NCBI GenBank assembly: GCA_963780545.1
Contig: CAWACK010000016.1
Coordinates: 62,001 to 126,000 of the forward strand
Reading direction: 5' to 3'
Length of the DNA stretch: 64,000 nucleotides
Source: UBA8941 sp963780545
GTDB taxonomy: Archaea > Thermoproteota > Bathyarchaeia > TCS64
The notes under the pieces: generated by a model
Told to the model about the DNA's origin: nothing
Seen by the model: the letters and a program-made list of their open reading frames with translations, nothing else
Databases searched by the model: none
Position numbers and translations under genes: made by a program
Part shown: piece by piece, positions 43,726-52,300 of the stretch
Numbering within the stretch: position 1 is the stretch's first letter
How the letters are laid out: every line of letters begins with the position of its first letter

Positions 43726-45437
43726 GGTATTACACATTGGATAGGCACGAGATCATTGTTGTAGGCGGAGGATTATCCGGTTTAAGGGCAGCCATCGAAG
43801 CTAAGATCCGAGGCGCTGATGTTGCTATTCTATGTGAAACATATCCGATGAGGTCGCATTCAGTGGCGGCGCAAGGCGGGATAAATGCCTCATTGGGGAA
43901 CTCAGATCCATCAGACAGCGTCGAGAAGCATGCGTTTGATACGGTAAAAGGGTCTGATTACCTAGCGGATCAAGATTCAGTTATTGAACTCTGTGAGGAC
44001 GCGATTATCAGGGTTCGAGAGCTAGATGCTTGGGGTTGTCCTTTCAGTAGGTACGATGATGGTAGAATCGCACAAAGACCGTTTGGGGGGGCCGAGTTCC
44101 CCCGAACTTGTTTCGCTGCCGATAAGACTGGCCACGCAATCACACACACAGTTTATCAGCAGGCTCTGAGACTTGGCGTCGTTATCCTCAACGAGAAGAT
44201 TGCCCTTCGCCTAGCGGTAGATGCGGTTGGGGTTCGAGGTTTGGTTGCTCTTGATTTAAAGAGTGGTCAAATTGAATCATTACAGGCGAAAGCCGTTATT
44301 ATTGCCACAGGTGGCGCAGGTAGAGTCTATTCTCGTACAACCAATGCGCATCAGAGTAATGGATACGGAATCGCTATGGCAAGTTGGGCCGGGGTACCTA
44401 TAGAGGATATGGAGTTTGTGCAATTCCATCCTACAACACTCTTGGGAAGCAACATCCTCATCACTGAGGCGGCGAGAGGGGAAGGAGGATTGCTCTACAA
44501 TGCTTCTGGGGAACGTTTCATGCAGAGATATGCACCAGAGAAGATGGAACTTGCCCCCAGAGACATCGTGGCACGAGCGATTTGGAGGGAGATCCTCGAG
44601 GGCAGAGGCTTCGAAGGTGGTTATGTCAATTTGGACATAACACATCTTGGAGAACAAACGATAATGAAGAAATTACCCCAAATACAGGAACTTGCCTTAA
44701 GGATGGCTGGTGTTGACGCCACGAAAGAGCCGATTCCTGTACAACCAGGTCAACACTACACCATGGGGGGCATTGAGACAGATTCCGTTGGTCGAACTCG
44801 GTTATCCGGATTGTTCGCTGCCGGTGAATGTGCATGTGTGAGTATTCACGGTGCCAATCGACTCGGTGGGAATTCGCTCTTAGATTGTCTCGTCTTCGGA
44901 GCTAGGGCAGGATATGCTGCAGCTGGGTCCTTAAAGGAGTCACAATTTGGAGGAGAAGCCGCCATAGAAAAAGCATCGAAGCATGTAGATTCTCTAATCA
45001 AGTCACTGATCAAGCGCGGGTCCGAAGAAGGCAGCGTAAATCATCATCATATTCGTAAAGAGCTTCAAAGCGTCATGTGGGAAGATGCAGGTATATTCAG
45101 AGACGGGGATAGGTTGACTAATGGGTTATCGAAGATCAAGCTTCTCAAAGAGAATTTTTACAGCAATTCTGGAGTATCTAGGGAACATGGTTCCTTCAAC
45201 CTCGATTTAGTCGACGCCCTGATGTTATCAGGGATGCTTGACGTATCTTTAGCAATAGTTGGAGGCGCTCTGTTGAGACGGGAGAGCAGGGGGAGCCACT
45301 ACAGGTTAGACTATAACAAGAGGAACGACGAAGAGTGGCTAAAACATACACTAGCCTTCCATACAAGTGAGGGGCCGCGTTTCGAATACAAGCCCGTTCA
45401 ACTTTCTAGGTGGTCCGTTAAAGAGAGGGAGTACTAA
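43722..45437 (+). CDS. sdhA: succinate dehydrogenase/fumarate reductase flavoprotein subunit
   Basis: 571 residues. The FAD loop is IIVVGGGLSGLRAAIEA. SHSVAAQGGINASLGN includes the His for covalent FAD, and IATGGAGRVYSRTTNAHQSN follows. The active-site stretches are QFHPTTLLGSNILITEAARG and GQHYTMGGIETD. ANRLGGNSLLDCLVFGA is near residue 395. It oxidises succinate to fumarate on the cytosolic face. I chose the ATG overlapping the sdhC stop; the frame is open to 43698. sdhB begins directly after its stop. Confidence 0.95.
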   Translation: MRYYTLDRHEIIVVGGGLSGLRAAIEAKIRGADVAILCETYPMRSHSVAAQGGINASLGNSDPSDSVEKHAFDTVKGSDYLADQDSVIELCEDAIIRVRELDAWGCPFSRYDDGRIAQRPFGGAEFPRTCFAADKTGHAITHTVYQQALRLGVVILNEKIALRLAVDAVGVRGLVALDLKSGQIESLQAKAVIIATGGAGRVYSRTTNAHQSNGYGIAMASWAGVPIEDMEFVQFHPTTLLGSNILITEAARGEGGLLYNASGERFMQRYAPEKMELAPRDIVARAIWREILEGRGFEGGYVNLDITHLGEQTIMKKLPQIQELALRMAGVDATKEPIPVQPGQHYTMGGIETDSVGRTRLSGLFAAGECACVSIHGANRLGGNSLLDCLVFGARAGYAAAGSLKESQFGGEAAIEKASKHVDSLIKSLIKRGSEEGSVNHHHIRKELQSVMWEDAGIFRDGDRLTNGLSKIKLLKENFYSNSGVSREHGSFNLDLVDALMLSGMLDVSLAIVGGALLRRESRGSHYRLDYNKRNDEEWLKHTLAFHTSEGPRFEYKPVQLSRWSVKEREY

Positions 45438-45438
45438 A

Positions 45439-46182
45439 ATGGCTATGAAATTTAAATTAAATGAAGCTGAGAACGTTGAGTTCCTGGTTTACAGGTTTGA
45501 CCCCCTCAAGGATAAAAGACACTACTACGTGATTTACGATGTACCTTTCCATAGGGGAATGACCGTTTTAGATGGTCTCCTATATGTTCTAGAGGAACTT
45601 GATCCAACAATTTCGCTTCGATACAGCTGCAGATTCAAAGTCTGTGGGTCTTGTGCTATGATGATTAATGGCTTACAGCGGTTAGCCTGTGAGACGCAGG
45701 TGTCCAATTTAGGTAAGCGCATTAAGGTTGAGCCCCTCGCACACTTCAAAGTCATTAAAGACTTGGTGGTGGATATTGAGCCATTCTTGGAAAAGATGAA
45801 TGCAGTGAAACCCTGGGTTAATCCAAAAACTTGGCTAGAGCCCCCAAGGGTTACACCATTGGAGTTGGCGAGGTACCTTTCCCCCTCCGATTGCATTTGG
45901 TGTGGCGCATGTATGTCTGCCTGCCCAATCGTTGGCACCGAACCATATTATTTGGGGCCTGCTCCCCTCGTTCAACTCTTCAGGTTTAATGTCGATGAGA
46001 GGGAGCTCGTTGAGGAGAAGTATCTTAGACTCCTGGTCGCGGATAGCGATCTATCTGGGGTTTGGAGGTGTCATCAGGTTTTTGCTTGCACGACTGTTTG
46101 TCCGAAGAACATTGATCCTGGTCGTCACATCGCTGAGTTGAAGAGGATGGTTGTGAAAAACCGGTTTAAGGGCAATATTTAG
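45439..46182 (+). CDS. sdhB: succinate dehydrogenase/fumarate reductase iron-sulfur subunit
   Basis: 247 residues. The N-terminal plant-type ferredoxin domain binds [2Fe-2S] through CRFKVCGSCAMMINGLQRLAC-type spacing (first three Cys, then one after about 12 residues). The C-terminal domain has CIWCGACMSACP and CHQVFACTTVCPKNID for the [4Fe-4S] and [3Fe-4S] centres. It passes electrons from FAD to quinone. The start is one base after the sdhA stop, completing an sdhC-A-B operon. The third-cluster motif has the usual Cys pattern, so it should be functional. Confidence 0.95.
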   Translation: MAMKFKLNEAENVEFLVYRFDPLKDKRHYYVIYDVPFHRGMTVLDGLLYVLEELDPTISLRYSCRFKVCGSCAMMINGLQRLACETQVSNLGKRIKVEPLAHFKVIKDLVVDIEPFLEKMNAVKPWVNPKTWLEPPRVTPLELARYLSPSDCIWCGACMSACPIVGTEPYYLGPAPLVQLFRFNVDERELVEEKYLRLLVADSDLSGVWRCHQVFACTTVCPKNIDPGRHIAELKRMVVKNRFKGNI

Positions 46183-46210
46183 GTTATCAGCCACTACGCT
46201 GGCGCATCAC

Positions 46211-46618
46211 TTATGGGTGAAGTGTGAGTCCCTTGCAGACGGTATCTATCTGCCTCTTCGTGTTCCTTATGGCCAACCCGACGAGGTTCAGATCTTCGCT
46301 CTTCACATTCGCGACCTCTGCGCGGTTGTCCTCATCATTATAGGTCTTGAAAAGCTCCTCTGTGTAGATGCTGATCCTCATGTTTCTCTTCATAGCCCGT
46401 TCGTAGACTTCCCTTATCTTCTCCCTGTTGGCGCTGAAGATGAGTATAGGCTGCCTACTCATGGGGAGATAGACGTTGCCGGAGGCATCGATGTAGTTCT
46501 CGCCAACTATCTGCTCTGTACCGGCGATCCCGCTGATTGTGAAGGCGGTGACGTTCAACTTCTGCCAGGTGGCGAGGTCATCTCTCAGAATCACTACAAT
46601 CTTAGTGTCGAAATCCAT
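46211..46618 (-). CDS. DUF2000-family protein
   Basis: A 135-residue protein. KIVVILRDDLATWQKLNVTA then FTISGIAG is the DUF2000 start, and MSRQPILIFSANREKIREVY continues the family pattern. The fold is thought to resemble peptidyl-tRNA hydrolase II, but the function is unknown. It converges with sdhB, with about 28 bases between stops, and is divergent from the RraA-like gene. Confidence 0.8.
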   Translation of the reverse strand: MDFDTKIVVILRDDLATWQKLNVTAFTISGIAGTEQIVGENYIDASGNVYLPMSRQPILIFSANREKIREVYERAMKRNMRISIYTEELFKTYNDEDNRAEVANVKSEDLNLVGLAIRNTKRQIDTVCKGLTLHP

Positions 46619-46747
46619 GTCCAGTGGTTGTGTTTTCTTATTTTAAAAGGGATCCTACCTGTGTAACCCTAAAGTAGCGTACAAAACATTAGAGAAATTT
46701 CACAGTGAATAAGTCTTTTTTAGGATACAATTATATCGCCTAACCGC

Positions 46748-47482
46748 ATGGTGGAGACTGTTATGACCCTCACTGAGAAGGAAATTATCGAAAAACTCGA
46801 GAAGATCGATACCCCGACGATAAGCAACGTCGTGGCGACCTACCCACGCGCTGATAGCTGCATGAAGCTCTATGATGCTTGGTATGGCGCATGGTACACG
46901 GATCAAACGATCAAATGTATGTACCCTGAGATGGGGCCCAAGGTTGGATATGTCTCAACCGTGGTTTTTTGCGAAAAGTCTGAGAAGTACACGGGTATGA
47001 ACAGATGGGCTCTTCCGGAGCATATAGATCGCACTAAGAAGCCCGTCGTCCTCGTCGCGGAGCAGCAGTTCCCCCCAGAGTTAGCGAATAGGGTTGGGCT
47101 CTTCGGCGAGATCATGACGACGCAGTATAAGGCCCTCGGCGTCATCGGAGTGATCACAAACGGCCCCATGAGGGACATCGACGCCATAAAGCCGATGAAC
47201 TTCCAGTACTACTCCACTGGCGTAACACCTGGCCACGGCGACTTCATGGTTAAGGAGGTCGACGTGCCCGTAACGGTGGGTGGAATGACTGTAATGCCGG
47301 GTGACATGGTTCACATGGATCTGCATGGTGTGGTCAAGTTCCCTGCTGCTAAGATGGAGGAGATCCTTGAGCGAGCGACTAAGCTTCTGGAGTCTGAGTC
47401 GTCGATCACCAAGATCTATAAGGACCCCGAGTTTACACTTAAGAAGTGGAAGCAGAGCGTCGACGGGACGAAGTCTTATTGA
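46748..47482 (+). CDS. RraA-like aldolase/decarboxylase family protein
   Basis: 244 residues with the RraA fold: IEKLEKIDTPTISNVVATYP (N-terminal helix pattern), ALGVIGVITNGPMRDIDAIK (GxxRD with metal/substrate residues) and GMTVMPGDMVHMDLHGVVKF. The insert FCEKSEKYTGMNRWALPEHI is unusual. Likely a keto-acid aldolase or decarboxylase. It is followed after 13 bases by a 2-hydroxyacid dehydrogenase, so the pair may make a keto acid and reduce it. It differs clearly from the RraA-like protein at 34,619-35,458. Confidence 0.82.
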   Translation: MVETVMTLTEKEIIEKLEKIDTPTISNVVATYPRADSCMKLYDAWYGAWYTDQTIKCMYPEMGPKVGYVSTVVFCEKSEKYTGMNRWALPEHIDRTKKPVVLVAEQQFPPELANRVGLFGEIMTTQYKALGVIGVITNGPMRDIDAIKPMNFQYYSTGVTPGHGDFMVKEVDVPVTVGGMTVMPGDMVHMDLHGVVKFPAAKMEEILERATKLLESESSITKIYKDPEFTLKKWKQSVDGTKSY

Positions 47483-47495
47483 TTGGAGTTGAGAT

Positions 47496-48485
47496 GTGTT
47501 GAAGATACTTTTTGTGGCTGGGCGGTGGGCCCAGGATATTGAAAAATCTGAGAGGCTAAAAGAGCTGAGGAAGCGCGCCACCGTTGATGTGGCTCTATCC
47601 GGTGAGGAGAAAGAGCTGATCGAAAAGGTGGGGGACGTCGAAGTCATCATTACCGGTGGCCCAATCACCGCCGCTGTCATCAAAGCAGCCCCGAAACTGA
47701 AGATGATTCAGACTACGAGCGTCGGCTTCGACTACATCGACGAGGCAGCAGCCGCAGCCAAGGGTGTGATCATCTGCAACGTCGCCGGAGTCAACGCCAA
47801 CAGCGTCGTCGAGCTCGACTTCGGAATGATACTGGATATTGCCCGAAGAATAGGCGCCCACAACCGCCTCATGAGGGAGGGGGGCTGGGGTAGGGTTGAT
47901 GTTGAGCGACAGGTCGAGATTCGAAACAGCACGATCGGCATCGTTGGCTTGGGAGCGATCGGTAGTAGGATGGCGCAGTTCGCCAAGGCGGCCTTCAACA
48001 TGAAGGTACTTGCTTACGACCCCTATATCACGGAGGCTAGGGCTCAACAGTTTAATGCAGAGCTTGTTGATATCGAAACCTTGTTTAAGAAGTCGGATAT
48101 CGTGTCGATTCACGTACCCCTCAACGATGAGACCCGCCATATGATTGGCGAAAGGTTGCTGAGGCTTATGAAGCAGACCGCAATCTTCGTCAGCAGTGCC
48201 AGAGGCCCAATAGTCGACGAGGAGGCTCTAATCAAGGTCCTGCAGGAGAAGAGGATCAGTGGGGCCTGTATAGATGTATATGAGATGGAGCCGCTCCAGA
48301 GGGATAGCCCCCTAAGAAGCCTTAACAACGTCTCCATAGTCCCGCACATAGGTAGTACGCCTGGTATCATGGTTGAGATGAGGGAAACGGCTGTTTGGAA
48401 CGTGCTAAGGGTTGCGAATGGTGAGGCGCCTCTGAACATTCAGACGCCGAAGGTCTACTACACTAGCCCAAAGTGGGCTCTTTAA
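47496..48485 (+). CDS. D-isomer-specific 2-hydroxyacid dehydrogenase
   Basis: A 329-residue NAD(P)-dependent reductase of 2-keto acids. The Rossmann loop is GIVGLGAIGSRMAQFAKAA. The catalytic Arg is in FVSSARGPIVDEEAL, the Glu in CIDVYEMEPL, and the His in VPHIGSTPG. The usual length is 310-340. GTG at 47496 or TTG at 47499 can serve as start. Glycerate/phosphoglycerate/lactate-type substrates all fit, so none is assigned. Confidence 0.9.
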   Translation: MLKILFVAGRWAQDIEKSERLKELRKRATVDVALSGEEKELIEKVGDVEVIITGGPITAAVIKAAPKLKMIQTTSVGFDYIDEAAAAAKGVIICNVAGVNANSVVELDFGMILDIARRIGAHNRLMREGGWGRVDVERQVEIRNSTIGIVGLGAIGSRMAQFAKAAFNMKVLAYDPYITEARAQQFNAELVDIETLFKKSDIVSIHVPLNDETRHMIGERLLRLMKQTAIFVSSARGPIVDEEALIKVLQEKRISGACIDVYEMEPLQRDSPLRSLNNVSIVPHIGSTPGIMVEMRETAVWNVLRVANGEAPLNIQTPKVYYTSPKWAL

Positions 48486-48824
48486 TTTGCAATATTGCAG
48501 CTTTCGATCTTTAAAAAGCGCCATTCAACCTTTTTTTTATCTTAATTAAATATTTCCACTCCACAAAGGACTATTTGTATTTTCCATTTTTTATATCGGC
48601 AGCTTCGACACATTTGAGATCGCGCCAAAGACCTTTAGGAAGACCCGTTTTGATTGAATATCCAAAATTCCAGGGAATCGATATTGTTTATTTAAATGTG
48701 GAAGGATTCACGCGCGCCGTTGAGAAGCATGAACATTAGTTTCACTTTTATATCCCTATAAGTTCTTATTTTATGACATTATAATAGTGAAGGCTTTTTA
48801 TAATGTAAATCAGAGATTATAACC
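48486..48824. other. AT-rich intergenic region with terminator and repeat
   Basis: An eight-T run (48531-48538) likely ends the dehydrogenase transcript. A 30-bp repeat sits at 48674-48703 (second copy at 58698-58727), followed by CACGCGCGCCG. TATA-like sequence near 48,795 precedes the CBS gene. No ORF. Confidence 0.45.
48674..48703 (+). repeat. dispersed intergenic repeat, copy 1
   Basis: GGAATCGATATTGTTTATTT then AAATGTGGAA; 27 of 30 bases match 58698-58727. Both are intergenic, both are followed within about 10 bases by an ACGCG motif, and both lie upstream of plus-strand genes. Confidence 0.55.
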
Positions 48825-49250
48825 ATGTCATACAAGGTAAAGGACTATATGGAGAGCTTCTTGGTCACTGACCTTGAGACATCTATCCACGAGGCTGCTG
48901 ATATTATAGCCGGAGGAGTAAATGATCTCATCGTCATAATGGAGAAGGGGATACCTAGGGGTTTTATCTCCGCGGCTGACATAGTGTCCAAAGTCATTGC
49001 GGTTGGCTCCGACCCAACCAATGTCAAGGTTAAGGATGTGATGACGACGCCTTGCGTGATGATAGACCCTGACGATGATCTGATGCATGCCTCAGATATG
49101 ATCCGGAGAGGAAATCACAATCTGCTTGTAGTCATAAAAAACGGTATAATCTACGGTGTGATCACCCCCGGAAGCATAGCTATGAGGTTTGGCGAATACG
49201 TGGATAAGGCAGTAAAGGATGTTGTTCGATATAGCGTGTCCTTCCGTTAG
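48825..49250 (+). CDS. two-CBS-domain protein
   Basis: A 141-residue protein made of a tandem CBS pair (Bateman module): VKDYMESFLVTDLETSIHEA to GIPRGFISAADIVSKV, and VKDVMTTPCVMIDPDDDLMH to GIIYGVITPGSIA. CBS pairs bind AMP, ATP or SAM and act as energy or metabolite sensors. With no enzyme domain attached, it probably regulates a partner protein. It has its own upstream region and is convergent with the large helicase gene. Confidence 0.9.
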   Translation: MSYKVKDYMESFLVTDLETSIHEAADIIAGGVNDLIVIMEKGIPRGFISAADIVSKVIAVGSDPTNVKVKDVMTTPCVMIDPDDDLMHASDMIRRGNHNLLVVIKNGIIYGVITPGSIAMRFGEYVDKAVKDVVRYSVSFR

Positions 49251-49325
49251 TTCCTAATCACTTATTCTATAGTGAATCGCATATGCGAATCCTACATATG
49301 CGAGGTTAAAGATTAGTTTTTAATT

Positions 49326-52300
49326 TTAATTTGTGGCTATTGATAGGATTTCTCCTATCTGACTTATTCTCTTTTCACCTAGCATTTCCTCCATCTCCGA
49401 CTCGAGTATTTTGTTGGTTTTCGTTGTCTGTCTAGCCCAGAAGATGTTGACGGTTTCCAATAATAGGGATTCTCGGCTTAGACCCATAGAGTGGCTTAGA
49501 ATAAGTAACATCGCTGCCTGTATCTCCTCCGATGAAATGTATTCGAGGGGCCTGATCTCCGCTTCGGACCCGTTCACAGGGATCCTCACTTTGATTGCTG
49601 TGGAGTTGTTGGGCCAGAGGAATTCTCCGCGTCTTTGAAATCTGCCTTTTTTAATCATATCCTCAATCGTCGCCCAGTAAGCTTTGTGGAAGGAGGACGG
49701 GGCAGGTCTTAGGTTGATAGCCTTGTTAATACGTTTGAATGCGTACTCTTGGTGTATAGGTCCCTCTATATGGACTAGTTTAGGTAGCAGATTTCTTAGT
49801 TCGAGGTGGTAAAGGTCTAGGTAGAGTTCTCTTTGACTTTGGGGAATTTTGTTGAAGGTTTGTCTTGGCTCGAGGGATGCTCTCAGGTACGGCTCCGAGC
49901 CGGGGAGTTCATCACTTCTTTTCTCGGTTACTTTTTGTTCAAGGATTCTTTTTTTTTGAGCGGTTCTCTTGAGTTGGCTGCTTTCGGGGCGTTTTTCGTA
50001 TGTTTCAGCCCACTTGAGTGCTTGGTCGAGGCGCTGTATCTCGGTTGATCGTCTCTGAACCCACTCGGGCGACCAAATTCTATGGAGGTTCCACCCCATT
50101 CCTTCGAGTACCTGAGCTCTGAGTCTGTCCCTGTCCCTCGCTGTCGCTGTTGATCGGTAGCCCTCGCCATCGAGGATTATTCCGAGTATGAACTTCTCAG
50201 GGTTCTCAGGAACCTTTACACCTATGTCTACTCTCAGTGAGCTTTCCCCAACCTGGAGCACTGCCACGTAGCCGAGTCTGCGGATCTCTTCAGCGACTTC
50301 TTTCTGTATTTCTGATTGTATTGTCACTTCTCCTTCTAGTTTCTCAGGTTTTGTTGTCTGCTCCGTGTATGCCAGATAGTTGTGCAGACATTTCACTCCA
50401 AAGGATTTTGTTGAGGATAAGTCGATGTCACTTGACTTGATGGAGCTAACAAGTATAACCTTCTCGCGTGCCCTCGTCACAGCGACGTTCAGCCTGCGCT
50501 CCCCGCCCTCCATGTTTAGTGGGCCGAAGTTCATGGTCATGACGCCTCCCTTATCATAACCATATCCCACGCTGATCACCATGACATCTCTCTCATCTCC
50601 TTGAACGTTCTCGAGGTTCTTGACGAAGAAACCTCGGAGGCGGTCCTCCTGCAGGAGCTTCCCATACTCGGGGCTCTTAGCTAAGCGGGTCTCGATCTCG
50701 TCCTTTACTGTGTTCATCTGGCTGATGCTGAAGGTCATGACTCCGAGGGATTTTTCTGGGTGCTCTTTTAGTTGTCTGAACACGATGTCAGCAACCACTT
50801 CTGCCTCCCTCAAATTGTTGCGAGCCCCTCCGCGGTCGTAGACTCCGTCTGGAACATATGTGAACTCTATTCCGAGTCCGCCTCCCTTATCAGTGGCTGA
50901 GGGGAATAGGATGAGTTTGTCGTCGTAGAACTCCCTGTTTGAGAATACGATGAGTGAGTCGTGTTTGCTCCTGTAGTGCCAGCGAAGCATGCTGACTGGG
51001 AGTCCCATTCCCATACACTCGTCCAGGACGCTGTCATAGACCCCCACTTCGTCGCTTGCCTCCTCCCACTCGAAGTCATTTTCAGCAACGTACTGGAAAA
51101 ATGGTGTAGGTGGTAGCTGCTTGTTGTCGCCGGCCACAATCAGTGTGTCCCCCCTGTATATGGATCCCACCGCGTCCTCGGTGAATATCTGTGAAGCCTC
51201 GTCGAAGACTACGAGGTCAAAATGTAGCCGCTCGGGGAGGATGAACTGGCTAACGGAGATAGGGCTCATAAGGAGGCAGGGTTTAAGCCTTCGAATGAGG
51301 TTGGGTATTCTGTTGAAGAGGTGGCGGAGTGGCATCTGCCTCCGCTTCTTGGCCGCCTCCTTGAGGAGGATGGTAATCTCAGAGTCGGGGGCCTCAACGA
51401 AGACTCCTTGGGGCTTTTTAGTGTTAGCTGCTTCGATGACTTTTTTCGGCGACTCCTCTATCAGTCTTGCGTCGAGGGATCTGAAGTCATCGACTGCCTG
51501 ATCATGTTCCTTCGACCTGAAAGAGCCAAGATTTGAGTCCTCCTCCGCGAAGTGGTTTAGGAGGCCGCTGTAGATGGATTTCCTGTAGATGTCGATTAGT
51601 AGTTCTCTGTTGTACTTCTTCTCAACGAGTTCTTTGACGAGGTTTCCTAGTCCCTCTTCTATGAGTCTCTTAAATGAATTATTGTAATCGACCCAAGCTT
51701 GAAGATCATCTATCCTTTGGGCAAGTTTCTTCGAGACGAGTAAAACCTCATCGACACTGAGGCTCTGGGCTCGTTTATCCCAGAGGGGGTAGCTGAATCT
51801 TGAGTTCAGTTCGTCGATTAGACGATAAATTTCTCGGAGGTGCTTCTGGGTCTCAAGTTTGGGTCTCCCAAGTGCGGGGTCGGTGGCGAAGTTGATGGTT
51901 TCCGCTGAAGGCTTCAGCGGTAGTGCCTGCAGGAGGCTGCGTGTCCAGTTTATGGCTCCAATTACCTTCAGCCAGTCGGTGGAAACCCCCTCATAGAGTC
52001 TCCCATACGTCTCTCTTTGTTGGGGAGCCAGCTCAACTTCAGCTTCCTCGAAGACTCGTAGCATTTCCGTCTTCCTGATGTCTGAGAGGAGCCGGGAGAG
52101 GGTCTTCGGGGGGTCTATGATCGCTGTAATGAGGGCAGGTTGAATGTTTTCTCGGAGGATGTCTAATCGTTTGTTGAGCTCAACAGCCCATTCTTTCAGG
52201 TGATGCAACTGAATGTTCATAATCCTAGTTTCTTCGCCTGGAAGATTCTCAGGTAGGATCACACGCAACGGTTTTTGGGCTGCTCTCCAGCTCTGAAGTG

